From NCBI RefSeq assembly GCF_014190775.1, contig NZ_JACHVP010000001.1, positions 1,054,001 through 1,118,000 of the forward strand: 64,000 nt of DNA, read 5' to 3'. Source of the DNA: Leifsonia aquatica. Lineage in GTDB: Bacteria; Actinomycetota; Actinomycetes; Actinomycetales; Microbacteriaceae. The notes below the pieces were generated by a model. The model made no database searches. It was given only the letters and a program-made list of their open reading frames with translations, and had not been told where the DNA came from. Within the stretch, counting starts at the first letter, position 1, and each line of letters starts with the position of its first letter. Both the position numbers and the translations under genes were made by a program. Positions 23,375 to 31,932 of this stretch are shown here, piece by piece.

Positions 23375-24198
23375 CCCGCCAGGGCCAGCATCACCACGTC
23401 GATCAGGGCGCACGTCATGATGAGCTGCATCAGCAGCCGGGTCGGGCTGCGCCGCAGGAGCAGGACGACGCCCAGGACCACCGCCGCGAGACCGAGCAGG
23501 AGCCCGACCATTAGCACGGGCCGGACCGGCCAGCCGGGACCGAACGCGACCAGGGCGGTGGCGACGGCCAGGCAGGCGAACGCGGCGAGCCCGCTGCGAC
23601 GCGCCCCCAGCCGGTGCGGCAGCCCGCGGATGCCCGTCTCGGCGTCGTCGGCCAGATCGGGCAGCACGTTCGTGATGTGCGCGGCGACGCCCAGCAGGGC
23701 GCCCGCGGCCAGGACCCAGGGCGCGGGCCACGCCGGCGTCTCCTGACCGAGCGTCGCGATCGCGGGCAGGAGGCCGAAGCTCACGGCGAACGGCACGAAC
23801 GACCATACGGTCGACTTGAGACCGAGGTTGTACGCCCAGCCTCCCGCGATGGCGATCAGGTGCGCCAGCAGCGCACCGGGCCCGAGGATCGCGGTCACGG
23901 CCAGGGCGAGCGCCAGGGCGATGAATGCGGAGGCCCGGACGACAGTGGGGGAGATGTCTCCGCGCGCAGCCGGCTTGTCCGCTCGGGAGACCGCCCGGTC
24001 GCGCGCGGCATCCAGCCAGTCGTTCGACCAGCCGATCGACAGCTGCCCGAGCAGCACCGCGAGGGCGAGCAGGACGAGGCGGCCGGGCGGGTAGCCGAGA
24101 CCGAGCCCGAGGCCGGCGGAGATGGCCGTCACGACGAGGGTCGGACCGGGATGGGAGGCGAGCAGGAGGGAGGTCGCGCGCGTCGCCATGTCCGTCAT
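23353..24198 (-). CDS. UbiA-family prenyltransferase
   Basis: The 281-residue multi-pass membrane protein (about eight to nine helices) has both Asp-rich motifs of UbiA prenyltransferases. The first is NDWLDAARDRAVSRADKP near residue 57, the second DLADDAETGIRGLPHRLG near residue 180. These coordinate magnesium and the prenyl diphosphate. The aromatic or other acceptor is unknown; no quinone genes are nearby. The start may be the ATG at 24198 or the one three codons later; neither has a strong ribosome binding site. It is divergent from the LacI gene 67 bases away. Confidence 0.85.
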   Translation of the reverse strand: MTDMATRATSLLLASHPGPTLVVTAISAGLGLGLGYPPGRLVLLALAVLLGQLSIGWSNDWLDAARDRAVSRADKPAARGDISPTVVRASAFIALALALAVTAILGPGALLAHLIAIAGGWAYNLGLKSTVWSFVPFAVSFGLLPAIATLGQETPAWPAPWVLAAGALLGVAAHITNVLPDLADDAETGIRGLPHRLGARRSGLAAFACLAVATALVAFGPGWPVRPVLMVGLLLGLAAVVLGVVLLLRRSPTRLLMQLIMTCALIDVVMLALAGQSVVTA

Positions 24199-24215
24199 CG
24201 TAGACCGCTCGGGCG

Positions 24216-24252
24216 TTTGCAAGATACTTGCGCGATTCTGCAAGCAATTGCG
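24216..24252. promoter_or_regulatory. Two LacI-type operator candidates ahead of the lacI-family gene
   Basis: TGCAAG-ATA-CTTGCG (24218-24232) and TGCAAG-CA-ATTGCG (24239-24252) are near-palindromic sites of the kind bound by actinobacterial LacI-family sugar regulators. They lie between the divergent UbiA and LacI genes and overlap the likely promoter, which fits autoregulation. Similar TGCAA/CTTGCA half-sites occur before the GH13 gene. Confidence 0.6.
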
Positions 24253-24258
24253 TAGAAT
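24253..24258 (+). promoter_or_regulatory. Candidate -10 for a leaderless lacI-family transcript
   Basis: TAGAAT ends seven bases before the ATG at 24266, so transcription would begin at or beside the start codon. TTGCGC at 24228 could serve as the -35 with a long 19-bp spacer. No ribosome binding site is present, which supports a leaderless mRNA. Confidence 0.4.
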
Positions 24259-24265
24259 CCTCTGC

Positions 24266-25267
24266 ATGTCGAAACGTCTCGCCGAGGTCGCGCGCAAGGT
24301 CGGAGTCAGCGAAGCCACCGTCAGTCGTGTGCTCAACGACAAGCCCGGGGTCTCCGGCGCCACCCGGCAGGCGGTGCTGACCGCGCTCGACGTGCTCGGC
24401 TACGAGCGCCCGACCAAGCTCCGCGGGGAGCGCGCCCGGCTCGTCGGCCTGGTGCTGCCGGAGCTGCAGAACCCGATCTTCCCCGCCTTCGCCGAGATCA
24501 TCGGGGGAGCGCTCGCCCAGAACGGCTACACGCCGGTGCTCTGCACGCAGACCGCCGGCGGGATCTCGGAGGCGGACTGGGTGGAGCTGCTCCTTCAGCA
24601 GCAGGTCTCCGGCGTGGTGTTCGTGGGAGGGGCGTACGCCCAGGTCGGCGCCTCGCACGAGCACTACGACCGGCTGCGCGACCTCCACCTCCCGACGGTG
24701 CTGGTCAACGCGCCCGTCGACGAGCTGCATTTCGCCACGGTGTCGTGCGACGACTCCGTGGCGACGGCGCAGGCGCTGGGCCACCTGCGCTCGCTCGGCC
24801 ACGAGCGCATCGGGCTTCTCCTCGGCCCGCGAGACCACGTGCCGTCCATGCGCAAGCTGGCGACCGCGCGCCGTCTGTTCGAGGAGTGGGGGACGCCGCT
24901 GGAGGAGGGGCTGGTCGTGCATTCGCTCTACTCGCTCGAAGCAGGGCAAGCCGCTGCTGCGCGCCTCCTCGCCGCCGGGGTCAGCGCGATCGTCTGCGCC
25001 AGCGATCCGATGGCGCTCGGGGCGATCCGGGCGGCGCGGCGGGCTGGACTCTCGGTGCCGCGGGATGTCTCCATCGTCGGCTACGACGACTCCGCGCTGA
25101 TGAACTGCACGGAGCCTCCGCTCACCACGATCCGCCAGCCGATCGAGCCGATGGGACGCACCGTCATCGAGCTCCTGCTGCGGCAGATCTCGAGCGATTC
25201 GGCCATCCGCGACGAGCTCTTCTTCGAGCCGGAGCTGGTCGTGCGGGGCTCCACGGCGCCCGCCTGA
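24266..25267 (+). CDS. LacI-family transcriptional regulator of alpha-glucoside operon
   Basis: The 333-residue protein has an N-terminal LacI helix-turn-helix (RLAEVARKVGVSEATVSRVL) and hinge, followed by a periplasmic-binding-protein-like sensor domain. The sensor contains VGLVLPELQNPIFPAFAE, VSCDDSVATAQALGHLRSLG, ASDPMALGAIRAARRAGL and VSIVGYDDSALMN. Such proteins repress sugar operons until an oligosaccharide or derivative binds. It lies just upstream of the GH13 and sugar ABC genes, and matching half-sites occur at both promoters. It probably controls itself and that operon. Confidence 0.93.
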   Translation: MSKRLAEVARKVGVSEATVSRVLNDKPGVSGATRQAVLTALDVLGYERPTKLRGERARLVGLVLPELQNPIFPAFAEIIGGALAQNGYTPVLCTQTAGGISEADWVELLLQQQVSGVVFVGGAYAQVGASHEHYDRLRDLHLPTVLVNAPVDELHFATVSCDDSVATAQALGHLRSLGHERIGLLLGPRDHVPSMRKLATARRLFEEWGTPLEEGLVVHSLYSLEAGQAAAARLLAAGVSAIVCASDPMALGAIRAARRAGLSVPRDVSIVGYDDSALMNCTEPPLTTIRQPIEPMGRTVIELLLRQISSDSAIRDELFFEPELVVRGSTAPA

Positions 25268-25279
25268 TCGCCCGCGCGG

Positions 25280-25358
25280 AGTGCAAACCCGCGCAAAAGT
25301 ACGCAAGTGAATTACTCATTGTTGAGTTCTTGCATCATCTTGTCGCGTTAGCTACATT
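25280..25358 (+). promoter_or_regulatory. Promoter and half-sites of the alpha-glucosidase/ABC operon
   Basis: A good sigma-A promoter is visible: TTGCAT (25330-25335), a 17-bp spacer and TACATT (25353-25358). Upstream lie TGCAAA, CGCAAAA and CGCAAG, and the -35 itself is part of CTTGCA. These echo the sites ahead of the LacI gene, so repressor binding over the -35 is likely. The leader that follows contains CGGTGAGC (25360-25367), complementary to GCTCACCG (25435-25442), which includes the first base of the GTG start. Confidence 0.55.
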
Positions 25359-25441
25359 TCGGTGAGCAGCGATGATGCCGAGGGCAGCGTCGCGGCCGAC
25401 GCGGCCCCACCGAGAGGGCCGCCCGATGCGAAGGGCTCACC

Positions 25442-27199
25442 GTGGACCTCTCCGTGCTGACCGGCTCCCATGCCGGGCACCGCACCGCCGACGCGGCCGC
25501 CACCGGCCTCGCCGCCGCACAGACGCCGGCTCCGGCGCCGGCCGGCGACGACCCCGCCTGGTGGCGCAGCGCGGTGATCTACCAGATCTACCCGCGCAGC
25601 TTCGCCGACGGCAACGGCGACGGCGTCGGCGACCTGGCGGGTGTGCGGCAGCACCTCGACTACCTCAAGGATCTCGGCGTGGACGCGCTCTGGTTCACCC
25701 CCTGGTACGTCTCGCCCCTCGCCGACGGCGGCTACGACGTGGCCGACTACCGCCGCATCCACCCCGCCTTCGGCGACCTGGCCGAAGCGGAGGCGCTCAT
25801 CGCGGACGCCCTGGCGCTCGGCATCCGGACGATCATCGACGTCGTCCCGAATCACGTGTCCGACCAGCACCCGTGGTTCCAGGCGGCGCTGGCGGCCGGA
25901 CCCGGCTCACCCGAGCGGGAGCGCTTCTGGTTCCGACCGGGCCGCGGTGAGCACGGCGAGGAGATGCCGACGAGCTGGGTCTCCAACTTCTCCGGCGACA
26001 CGTGGACGCGCACCACCGACGCCGACGGAACGCCCGGCGAGTGGTACCTCCACCTCTTCAGCCCCGAGCAGCCCGACCTCAACTGGAACCACCCCGACGT
26101 GCGCCGGGAGCACGAGGAGATCCTCCGCTTCTGGTTCGACCGAGGGGTCGCCGGTGTGCGCATCGACTCGGCCGCCCTCCTGGTCAAGGACCCGGCGCTG
26201 CCTGAGGTGCCGGAGCACCCCGAAGCGGGGGAGCACCCGAACCAGGACAGGGACGAGCTGCACGACATCTATCGCTCCTGGCGTTCGATTGCGGACTCCT
26301 ACCCCGGCACGCGGGTGCTGGTGGGGGAGATCTGGCTGCCCGACATCGACCGGTTCGCGATGTACCTGCGCCCCGACGAGCTGCACACCGCCTTCAACTT
26401 CGACTTCCTCGCCCGGCCGTGGGACGCCGAGGAGCTGCGCACCTCCATCGACGAGACGCTCGCTGCGCACGCGCCGGTGGAAGCACCGAGCACCTGGGTG
26501 CTCTCGAACCACGACGTCACCCGGCCGGTGACGCGGTACGGGCGGGAGGACTCGTCCTTCGCGTTCGTGAAGAAGCGCCGGGGCACGCCGACGGACCTCG
26601 AGCTGGGCCGCCGTCGCGCCCGCGCCGCAGCCCTTCTCACCGCAGCGCTACCGGGCTCGCTCTACCTGTACCAGGGCGACGAGCTCGGCCTGCCGGAGGT
26701 GGAGGACCTGCCCGCAGACCGCCTCGAGGACCCGATGCACTTCCGCTCCGGCGGCGTCGACCCCGGGCGCGACGGCTGCCGCGTCCCGCTGCCGTGGCGC
26801 GGGGCGGCCGAGCCGTTCGGGTTCAGCCCGGCCGGTGCGACGGCCGAGCCGTGGCTGCCCCAGCCCGCCTCGTGGGCGGGGCTGACGGTCGAGGCGCAGC
26901 AGAGCGACCCGGCGTCGATGCTCTGGCTCTATCGCCAGGCCCTCCGGATCCGCCGCGCTGAGGCGGGCCTCGGCGACGGTCCGTTCACCTGGCTCGACGC
27001 CCCCGAGGGCGTGCTCGCCTTCGCCCGCGGCGACCGCTTCGTCAGCGTCACCAACCTGTCCGCGGTGCCCGTCCCGTTGCCGGACAACACCGCGATCCTG
27101 CTCAGCAGCAGCCCGCTCGACGACGGCCTGCTGCCTCCCGACTCCACGGCGTGGCTACGAACACAGCAGCGGCCGCCGGAGACCAGCACCACTCACTGA
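25442..27199 (+). CDS. GH13 alpha-glucosidase / oligo-alpha-glucosidase
   Basis: The 585-residue cytoplasmic enzyme (no signal peptide) hydrolyses alpha-glucosidic bonds in imported oligosaccharides. All four GH13 regions are intact: DVVPNH near residue 136, GVRIDSAALL near 238 (nucleophile Asp), GEIW near 295 (acid Glu) and SNHD near 355. YQIYPRSFADGNGDGVGDL at the start of the barrel is typical of the oligo-1,6-glucosidase/alpha-glucosidase group. It starts with GTG; the first 35 residues are an Ala/Pro-rich extension. The sugar-binding lipoprotein gene follows 36 bases later, so the import and cleavage steps are one operon. Confidence 0.92.
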   Translation: MDLSVLTGSHAGHRTADAAATGLAAAQTPAPAPAGDDPAWWRSAVIYQIYPRSFADGNGDGVGDLAGVRQHLDYLKDLGVDALWFTPWYVSPLADGGYDVADYRRIHPAFGDLAEAEALIADALALGIRTIIDVVPNHVSDQHPWFQAALAAGPGSPERERFWFRPGRGEHGEEMPTSWVSNFSGDTWTRTTDADGTPGEWYLHLFSPEQPDLNWNHPDVRREHEEILRFWFDRGVAGVRIDSAALLVKDPALPEVPEHPEAGEHPNQDRDELHDIYRSWRSIADSYPGTRVLVGEIWLPDIDRFAMYLRPDELHTAFNFDFLARPWDAEELRTSIDETLAAHAPVEAPSTWVLSNHDVTRPVTRYGREDSSFAFVKKRRGTPTDLELGRRRARAAALLTAALPGSLYLYQGDELGLPEVEDLPADRLEDPMHFRSGGVDPGRDGCRVPLPWRGAAEPFGFSPAGATAEPWLPQPASWAGLTVEAQQSDPASMLWLYRQALRIRRAEAGLGDGPFTWLDAPEGVLAFARGDRFVSVTNLSAVPVPLPDNTAILLSSSPLDDGLLPPDSTAWLRTQQRPPETSTTH

Positions 27200-27220
27200 G
27201 AGATCCCTCACCACTCACTG
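27187..27220. repeat. Two direct copies of a 12-bp sequence at the GH13/SBP junction
   Basis: CACCACTCACTG occurs at 27187-27198 (over the GH13 stop region) and again at 27209-27220, just before the GAAGGA ribosome binding site of the next gene. This looks like a short duplication that created the spacer. Confidence 0.7.
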
Positions 27221-27235
27221 GAAGGAACACCGACA

Positions 27236-28612
27236 ATGAAGTCACCACGCACGATCGCGGCCGTCGCCGCGGTCGCCCTCGCCGGGGCCGGCGTCCTGGC
27301 GGGCTGCTCGTCCGCCGGCTCCGACGCCAACGACGGCAAGGTCCACATCACGGTCGCCAGCCTCATCCCGGGCAGCGACAAGGCCGCCTTCAAGGCCTTC
27401 GACGACCGCGTCAAGGAGTTCGAGAAGGCCAACCCCGACATCGTCGTGAAGTCGGAGGAGTACCAGTGGACGGGCCCGACGTTCGCGACGCAGCTCGCGG
27501 GCGGCACCCTCCCGGACGTCTTCAACGTGCCGTTCACCGACTCGCAGTCGCTGATCCAGGCGGGCCAGCTCGCCGACATCACCGCGGAAGTGAACAAGCT
27601 TCCGTACGCGTCGAAGTTCAACGAGAACGTGCTCGCGGTCGCCAAGGACGGCGACAAGATCTACGGCATCCCGTACGGCCCGTACGCCATGGGCCTGTCG
27701 TACAACCGCGACATCTTCACCAAGGCCGGCCTCGACCCGGACAAGCCCCCGACGACGTGGGACGAGGTGCGCGCCGACGCGAAGACCATCTCCGAGAAGG
27801 TGCCGGGCGTCGCGGGCTACATGCAGATGACGCAGGGCAACACCGGCGGCTGGGAGCTCACCACCACGGTGTACGCCCGCGGCGGCCGGATGGAGACCAC
27901 CGAGGGCGGCAAGACCAAGGTCACCACCAACAACCCGGTGACCAAGGAAGCCCTGCAGTGGCTGAAGGACCTGCGCTGGAAGGACAACTCGGTGGGCAGC
28001 AACTTCCTGCTCGACTGGTCCGGCATCAACCAGGCCTTCGGCGCCGGTCAGATCGCCATGTACCCGTCCGGCTCCGACGTGCTGACCTCGCTCGTGCAGC
28101 AGAACGCGGTCGACCCGAAGAACTACGGGCTGACCATGCTGCCGATCGATACCAGCAACAAGGACGCGGGCGTGCTCGCCGGCGGAAACGTCGCGGCCGT
28201 GAGCCCGAAGTCGTCGCAGGCGCAGAAGGACGCGGCGGTCAAGTGGATCGACTTCTACTACATGCAGAAGCTGCTCAACCAGGACCAGGCCGTCGCCGAC
28301 GCGAAGGTGCTCGTGAAGTCGGGCCAGCCGGTCGGCGTGCCGACGCTGCCCGTCTTCGACAAGGCGACCTACGACCAGAACATGGACTGGATCAAGGACG
28401 AGATCAACGTGCCGCAGGAGAACGTGGCGCCGTTCACGGACAAGATCTTCGACGCGACCCTGGTTCCCGAGCCGAACAAGCACACGCAGGAGCTCTACGG
28501 GGCGCTCGACACGGTCGTGCAGGCCGTGCTGACGGACCAGAACGCCGACATCGACCAGCTGCTCAGCAAGGTCGACGCCGACATCCAGAAGCTCGTCGAC
28601 GCCGACAAGTGA
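27236..28612 (+). CDS. Sugar ABC transporter substrate-binding lipoprotein
   Basis: The 458-residue family-1 solute-binding protein begins with a lipoprotein signal (MKSPRTIAAVAAVALAGAG) and lipobox LAGC at about residue 23. The fold shows EFEKANPDIVVKSEEYQW, FATQLAGGTLPDVFNV, the YGIPYGPYAMGLSYNRDIF hinge strand, and QIAMYPSGSDVL. It is expected to bind an oligosaccharide for the two permeases downstream. The ATG at 27236 has GAAGGA at 27221-27226. A perfect hairpin follows the gene and may keep its mRNA more abundant than that of the permeases. Confidence 0.92.
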   Translation: MKSPRTIAAVAAVALAGAGVLAGCSSAGSDANDGKVHITVASLIPGSDKAAFKAFDDRVKEFEKANPDIVVKSEEYQWTGPTFATQLAGGTLPDVFNVPFTDSQSLIQAGQLADITAEVNKLPYASKFNENVLAVAKDGDKIYGIPYGPYAMGLSYNRDIFTKAGLDPDKPPTTWDEVRADAKTISEKVPGVAGYMQMTQGNTGGWELTTTVYARGGRMETTEGGKTKVTTNNPVTKEALQWLKDLRWKDNSVGSNFLLDWSGINQAFGAGQIAMYPSGSDVLTSLVQQNAVDPKNYGLTMLPIDTSNKDAGVLAGGNVAAVSPKSSQAQKDAAVKWIDFYYMQKLLNQDQAVADAKVLVKSGQPVGVPTLPVFDKATYDQNMDWIKDEINVPQENVAPFTDKIFDATLVPEPNKHTQELYGALDTVVQAVLTDQNADIDQLLSKVDADIQKLVDADK

Positions 28613-28623
28613 CACCGAGGGGA

Positions 28624-28652
28624 GGCCGGCGGCGCGCCCTGCGCCGCCGGCC
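28624..28652 (+). terminator. Perfect hairpin between binding-protein and permease genes
   Basis: GGCCGGCGGCGC and GCGCCGCCGGCC form a perfect 12-bp stem around a five-base loop, 12 bases after the binding-protein stop. No T run follows. Such structures in this position usually stabilise the upstream mRNA or give partial termination, so the binding protein outnumbers the permeases. Confidence 0.65.
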
Positions 28653-28682
28653 GCCCGTCCGATCCGAGAGAGTGACCCGCGC

Positions 28683-29621
28683 ATGACCGCGATCGACCGA
28701 AACCGCCCGGCCGTCCGCCGAGCCCGGCGCACGCCCCTGACCTGGATCCGCGGTGGCGGCGTGAGCAACCTGCTCTTCCTGCTGCCGATGCTCCTGATCT
28801 TCGGCGTGTTCTCCTGGTGGCCCATCGTCCGCAGCGTGGTGATGAGCTTCCAGCACACGAACCTGGTGAGCCCGCCGACCTGGGTCGGCTGGGACAACTT
28901 CGTCCAGGTCGCGAACGACCCGCTGTTCTGGACCGCCGTCGGCAACACCGCCTGGTTCGCGCTGCTGGCGCTCATCCTGGGCTACCCCATCCCGCTGATC
29001 GCCGCCGTGCTGATGAGCGAGGTCAAGCGCGCGAAGGGGCTCTACAGCGCCCTCGCCTATCTGCCCGTCGTGGTGCCGCCCGTGGTGGCGGTGCTGCTGT
29101 GGAAGTTCTTCTACGACGCCCGGCCGACCGGCGTCTTCAACACGATCCTCGGCTGGGTGGGCATCCCGCCACAGCCGTGGATCCAGGATGCGACGCAGGC
29201 GATGCCGTCGCTGGTGGTCGAGGCCACCTGGGCCGCGGCCGGCGGCACGATCATCATCTACCTCGCGGCCATCACCGGCGTCTCACCGGAGCTGTACGAC
29301 GCGGCCGAGGTCGACGGCGCCAGCATCTGGCGCAAGATCTGGCACGTCACCCTGCCGCAGCTGCGCGGCGTCCTGCTCATCACGCTGATCCTGCAGATCA
29401 TCGGGACGGCGCAGGTCTTCCTCGAGCCCTTCCTCTTCACCAGCGGAGGCCCGGTCAACTCGACCGTGACCATCCTGCTGCTGATATACCGCTACGCGTT
29501 CCAGAACTCGCTGGGAGGCGACTACGGCGCGGCGACGGCGCTCAGCCTGATGCTCGCCGCGTTCCTGGCGGTGCTCTCCCTCGTGTACTTCCGCCTCACC
29601 AAGTCCTGGAGCCAGAATTGA
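28683..29621 (+). CDS. Sugar ABC transporter permease (MalF/UgpA-like)
   Basis: The 312-residue membrane subunit has about six helices. The ATPase-docking EAA loop is seen in ELYDAAEVDGASIWRKIWHV, followed by LPQLRGVLLITLILQIIG. The basic N-terminal 25 residues precede the first helix (NLLFLLPMLLIFGVF). The stop overlaps the TTG start of the next permease. No ATPase gene is present in this operon; a shared MsiK-type ATPase encoded elsewhere is the known actinobacterial solution. Confidence 0.92.
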   Translation: MTAIDRNRPAVRRARRTPLTWIRGGGVSNLLFLLPMLLIFGVFSWWPIVRSVVMSFQHTNLVSPPTWVGWDNFVQVANDPLFWTAVGNTAWFALLALILGYPIPLIAAVLMSEVKRAKGLYSALAYLPVVVPPVVAVLLWKFFYDARPTGVFNTILGWVGIPPQPWIQDATQAMPSLVVEATWAAAGGTIIIYLAAITGVSPELYDAAEVDGASIWRKIWHVTLPQLRGVLLITLILQIIGTAQVFLEPFLFTSGGPVNSTVTILLLIYRYAFQNSLGGDYGAATALSLMLAAFLAVLSLVYFRLTKSWSQN

Positions 29622-30613
29622 GCACGTCGACGCAGATCCCGCCCGAGGTCGCCTCCGTGGTGACCGCTGTCGTCGAGGACGGCGCGAGCCCGGAGCCGCC
29701 GCGCCGTCGCCGCCGTCGTCGTCGCCCGCAGGCGGACGCCGACCGCGGCATCCTCTCGATCTCCGACCGACGGCGCCCGGGGGTCCGCTGGAGCTCGCGC
29801 GTGATCAACGCCGTGCTGCTGGTGGTCCTGATCGTGGTGGGCCTCGGTCCGCTGCTGTGGCTCGCGAAGTCGGCCATCACCCCGACCGCGGACACGCTGA
29901 AGACCCCGATGGCGCTGTTCCCGAACGGCGTCGACTGGGCGAACCTCTCGACGGCGTGGTCGACGGTCCACATCGACGTGCAGTTCGTGAACACCATCTG
30001 GGTCGCCGCCGGCTCCTGGGCCGCGCAGGTGCTCGTCGCGACGACCGCCGGCTACGCGCTGAGCGTGCTGCGACCGAAGTACGGCAAGGTGCTCTACGGG
30101 ATGATCCTCTGCACGCTGTTCGTGCCGTCGGTCGTGCTGCTCGTGCCGCTGTACCTCACCATCCTGAACCCGCCGCTGCTCGGGCAGTCCCTGATCAACA
30201 CCTTCTGGGCGGTCTGGCTGCCCGCGGGCGCGAGCGCCTTCAACGTCGTGCTCGTCAAGCGGTTCTTCGACAACCTGCCCCGGGAGGTGTTCGAGGCGGC
30301 CCGCACGGACGGCGCGGGGCCGTTCCGGCTGTTCTGGTCGATCGTGCTGCCGATGTCCAAGCCGATCCTCGGCGTCGTGTCGGTGTTCGCGATCATCGCG
30401 GCGTGGAAGGACTACCTCTGGCCGCTGCTCGTGCTGCGGGACCCGGGTATCCAGCCCCTGTCGGTGCGGCTGCCCACCCTGCAGGCGGCGATCCAGCTCG
30501 ACGTGTACCTGGCGGCGCTGGCGATCTCGACGCTGATCCCGATCGTGCTGTTCCTGATCTTCCAGGGGCTCTTCCTGCGCAGCGCCGGGCTCGGAGGCGC
30601 CGTCAAGGGCTGA
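29618..30613 (+). CDS. Sugar ABC transporter permease (MalG/UgpE-like), TTG start
   Basis: This second permease has 331 residues if translation begins at TTG 29618, which overlaps the previous stop (TTGA) and is preceded by GGAG at 29608-29611. No ATG or GTG gives a better start. The N-terminus is long and very basic ([13 protein letters not shown]), then about six helices. The docking loop is EVFEAARTDGAGPFRLFWSI, the family's EAA motif. WKDYLWPLLVLRDPGIQPLSV is typical of MalG-like subunits. The poly-Arg cytoplasmic tail is unusual and might help membrane orientation. Confidence 0.88.
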   Translation: MSTSTQIPPEVASVVTAVVEDGASPEPPRRRRRRRRPQADADRGILSISDRRRPGVRWSSRVINAVLLVVLIVVGLGPLLWLAKSAITPTADTLKTPMALFPNGVDWANLSTAWSTVHIDVQFVNTIWVAAGSWAAQVLVATTAGYALSVLRPKYGKVLYGMILCTLFVPSVVLLVPLYLTILNPPLLGQSLINTFWAVWLPAGASAFNVVLVKRFFDNLPREVFEAARTDGAGPFRLFWSIVLPMSKPILGVVSVFAIIAAWKDYLWPLLVLRDPGIQPLSVRLPTLQAAIQLDVYLAALAISTLIPIVLFLIFQGLFLRSAGLGGAVKG

Positions 30614-30629
30614 CGGTTAGCATCGGGGG

Positions 30630-31805
30630 ATGCGGACGACGAGACGGTGGGCGGTGCTGGGCGTCGCCGCCGCTCTCGTCGCGGGGGTCGCGGGATGCGC
30701 GTCGGCCGGGCCCGCTCCCGCGCACGGCACGCGCGCGGCGAGTGATGCTCCGAGCGGCGAGCCGGACGCGACGCCGACGGCCGATCCGGTCGCCGCCTAT
30801 GCGGCCGCCCGGCTCGCGAACATGACCCTGCGGCAGAAGGTCGCGAGCCTCTTCATGCTCCACGCGCCCGGCACCGACGGCGCCGCCCTGCGCGGATTCG
30901 CCGACCGGTACGGGCTCGGCGGGATGATCCTCATGGGTGACAACGTCCCGGCGTCACCCGAGGCGCTGGCCGCGCAGACCGCGGCGATGCGGGCATCCGA
31001 CCCGACGCTGCCGCCGCTCATCGGCATCGACGAAGAGGGCGGCGACGTCACCCGCCTGCCCTGGGACGGCCAGCCCGGCGGCGAGGCGCTCCGCGCGCAG
31101 AGCCCCGACGCCGCGCGGCAGGCGTTCGCCACCCGGGCCGCGCTCCTGAAGCAGGCCGGCGTGAGCGTCAACTTCGGGATCGTCGCGGACGTGACCGCCG
31201 ATCCCAGCTCGTTCATCGCCGATCGCATCCTCGGGACGGACCCGGCGGCCTCCTCCGCCCGGGCCGCTGCGGCCGTGTCGGGGGAGCACGGGACGGTGCT
31301 CAGCACCCTGAAGCACTTCCCGGGCCACGGGGAGACGGATGCGGACTCGCACCTCGTCGTGCCCACGACTCCGACGACGCGTGCCGAGTGGGAGGCGCGG
31401 GATCTGCCGTCCTTCCGTGCGGGCGTCGACGCCGGCGCCGAGGTGGTCATGTTCGGGCACCTGATCTACAGCGGGGTCGACGCGCTGCCTGCGTCGCTCT
31501 CGCCGACGTGGCACCGCATCCTGGCGGACGAGGTCGGCTTCCACGGGGTCACGATCACCGACGACCTCCGGATGCTGCAGGACACCGCACTGCCGCAGTA
31601 CCAGGACGCGGGGGAGAACGCGGTGCAGGCGATCGCCGCCGGCAACACGATGGTGCTCGACGTCATCCCGACCGGATCCGACCCGGGCGCGATGATCGAC
31701 GCGGTCGTCGCCGCCGTGCAGAGCGGGCGCATCCCGCCCGCGCAGATCGACGCGGATGCGCGTGCGCTCCTCGTGCTGCGGCATTCGATCGCCCTGAAAG
31801 AGTGA
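30630..31805 (+). CDS. GH3 beta-N-acetylhexosaminidase-like lipoprotein (NagZ family)
   Basis: The 391-residue enzyme begins with a lipoprotein signal and lipobox (VAGVAGC at residue 23), then a disordered linker of about 30 residues. The GH3 domain shows PLIGIDEEGGDVTRLP, the NagZ loop KHFPGHGETDADSHL, whose Asp/His dyad is the acid-base, and TDDLRM, which carries the nucleophile Asp. It would remove N-acetylglucosamine from peptidoglycan fragments or glycans outside the membrane. It follows the sugar permease by 16 bases and may be co-transcribed; whether its products feed that importer is unknown. Confidence 0.88.
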   Translation: MRTTRRWAVLGVAAALVAGVAGCASAGPAPAHGTRAASDAPSGEPDATPTADPVAAYAAARLANMTLRQKVASLFMLHAPGTDGAALRGFADRYGLGGMILMGDNVPASPEALAAQTAAMRASDPTLPPLIGIDEEGGDVTRLPWDGQPGGEALRAQSPDAARQAFATRAALLKQAGVSVNFGIVADVTADPSSFIADRILGTDPAASSARAAAAVSGEHGTVLSTLKHFPGHGETDADSHLVVPTTPTTRAEWEARDLPSFRAGVDAGAEVVMFGHLIYSGVDALPASLSPTWHRILADEVGFHGVTITDDLRMLQDTALPQYQDAGENAVQAIAAGNTMVLDVIPTGSDPGAMIDAVVAAVQSGRIPPAQIDADARALLVLRHSIALKE

Positions 31806-31855
31806 CGCGTCAACTTTTTTTTCGAGGATTCGGAATATCCCCAGGGTCCATACGC

Positions 31856-31883
31856 TTGCATGTACCTGAGCGGGGCGTAGCAT
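31856..31883 (+). promoter_or_regulatory. Promoter of the yceI-like gene
   Basis: TTGCAT (31856-31861), a 16-bp spacer and TAGCAT (31878-31883) form a plausible sigma-A promoter about 50 bases before the start codon. This suggests the gene is transcribed on its own. Confidence 0.5.
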
Positions 31884-31932
31884 CGTCCGCCGCTCCGCAA
31901 GCGAGACCATCGATCCTCAAGGAGATCAGCGA

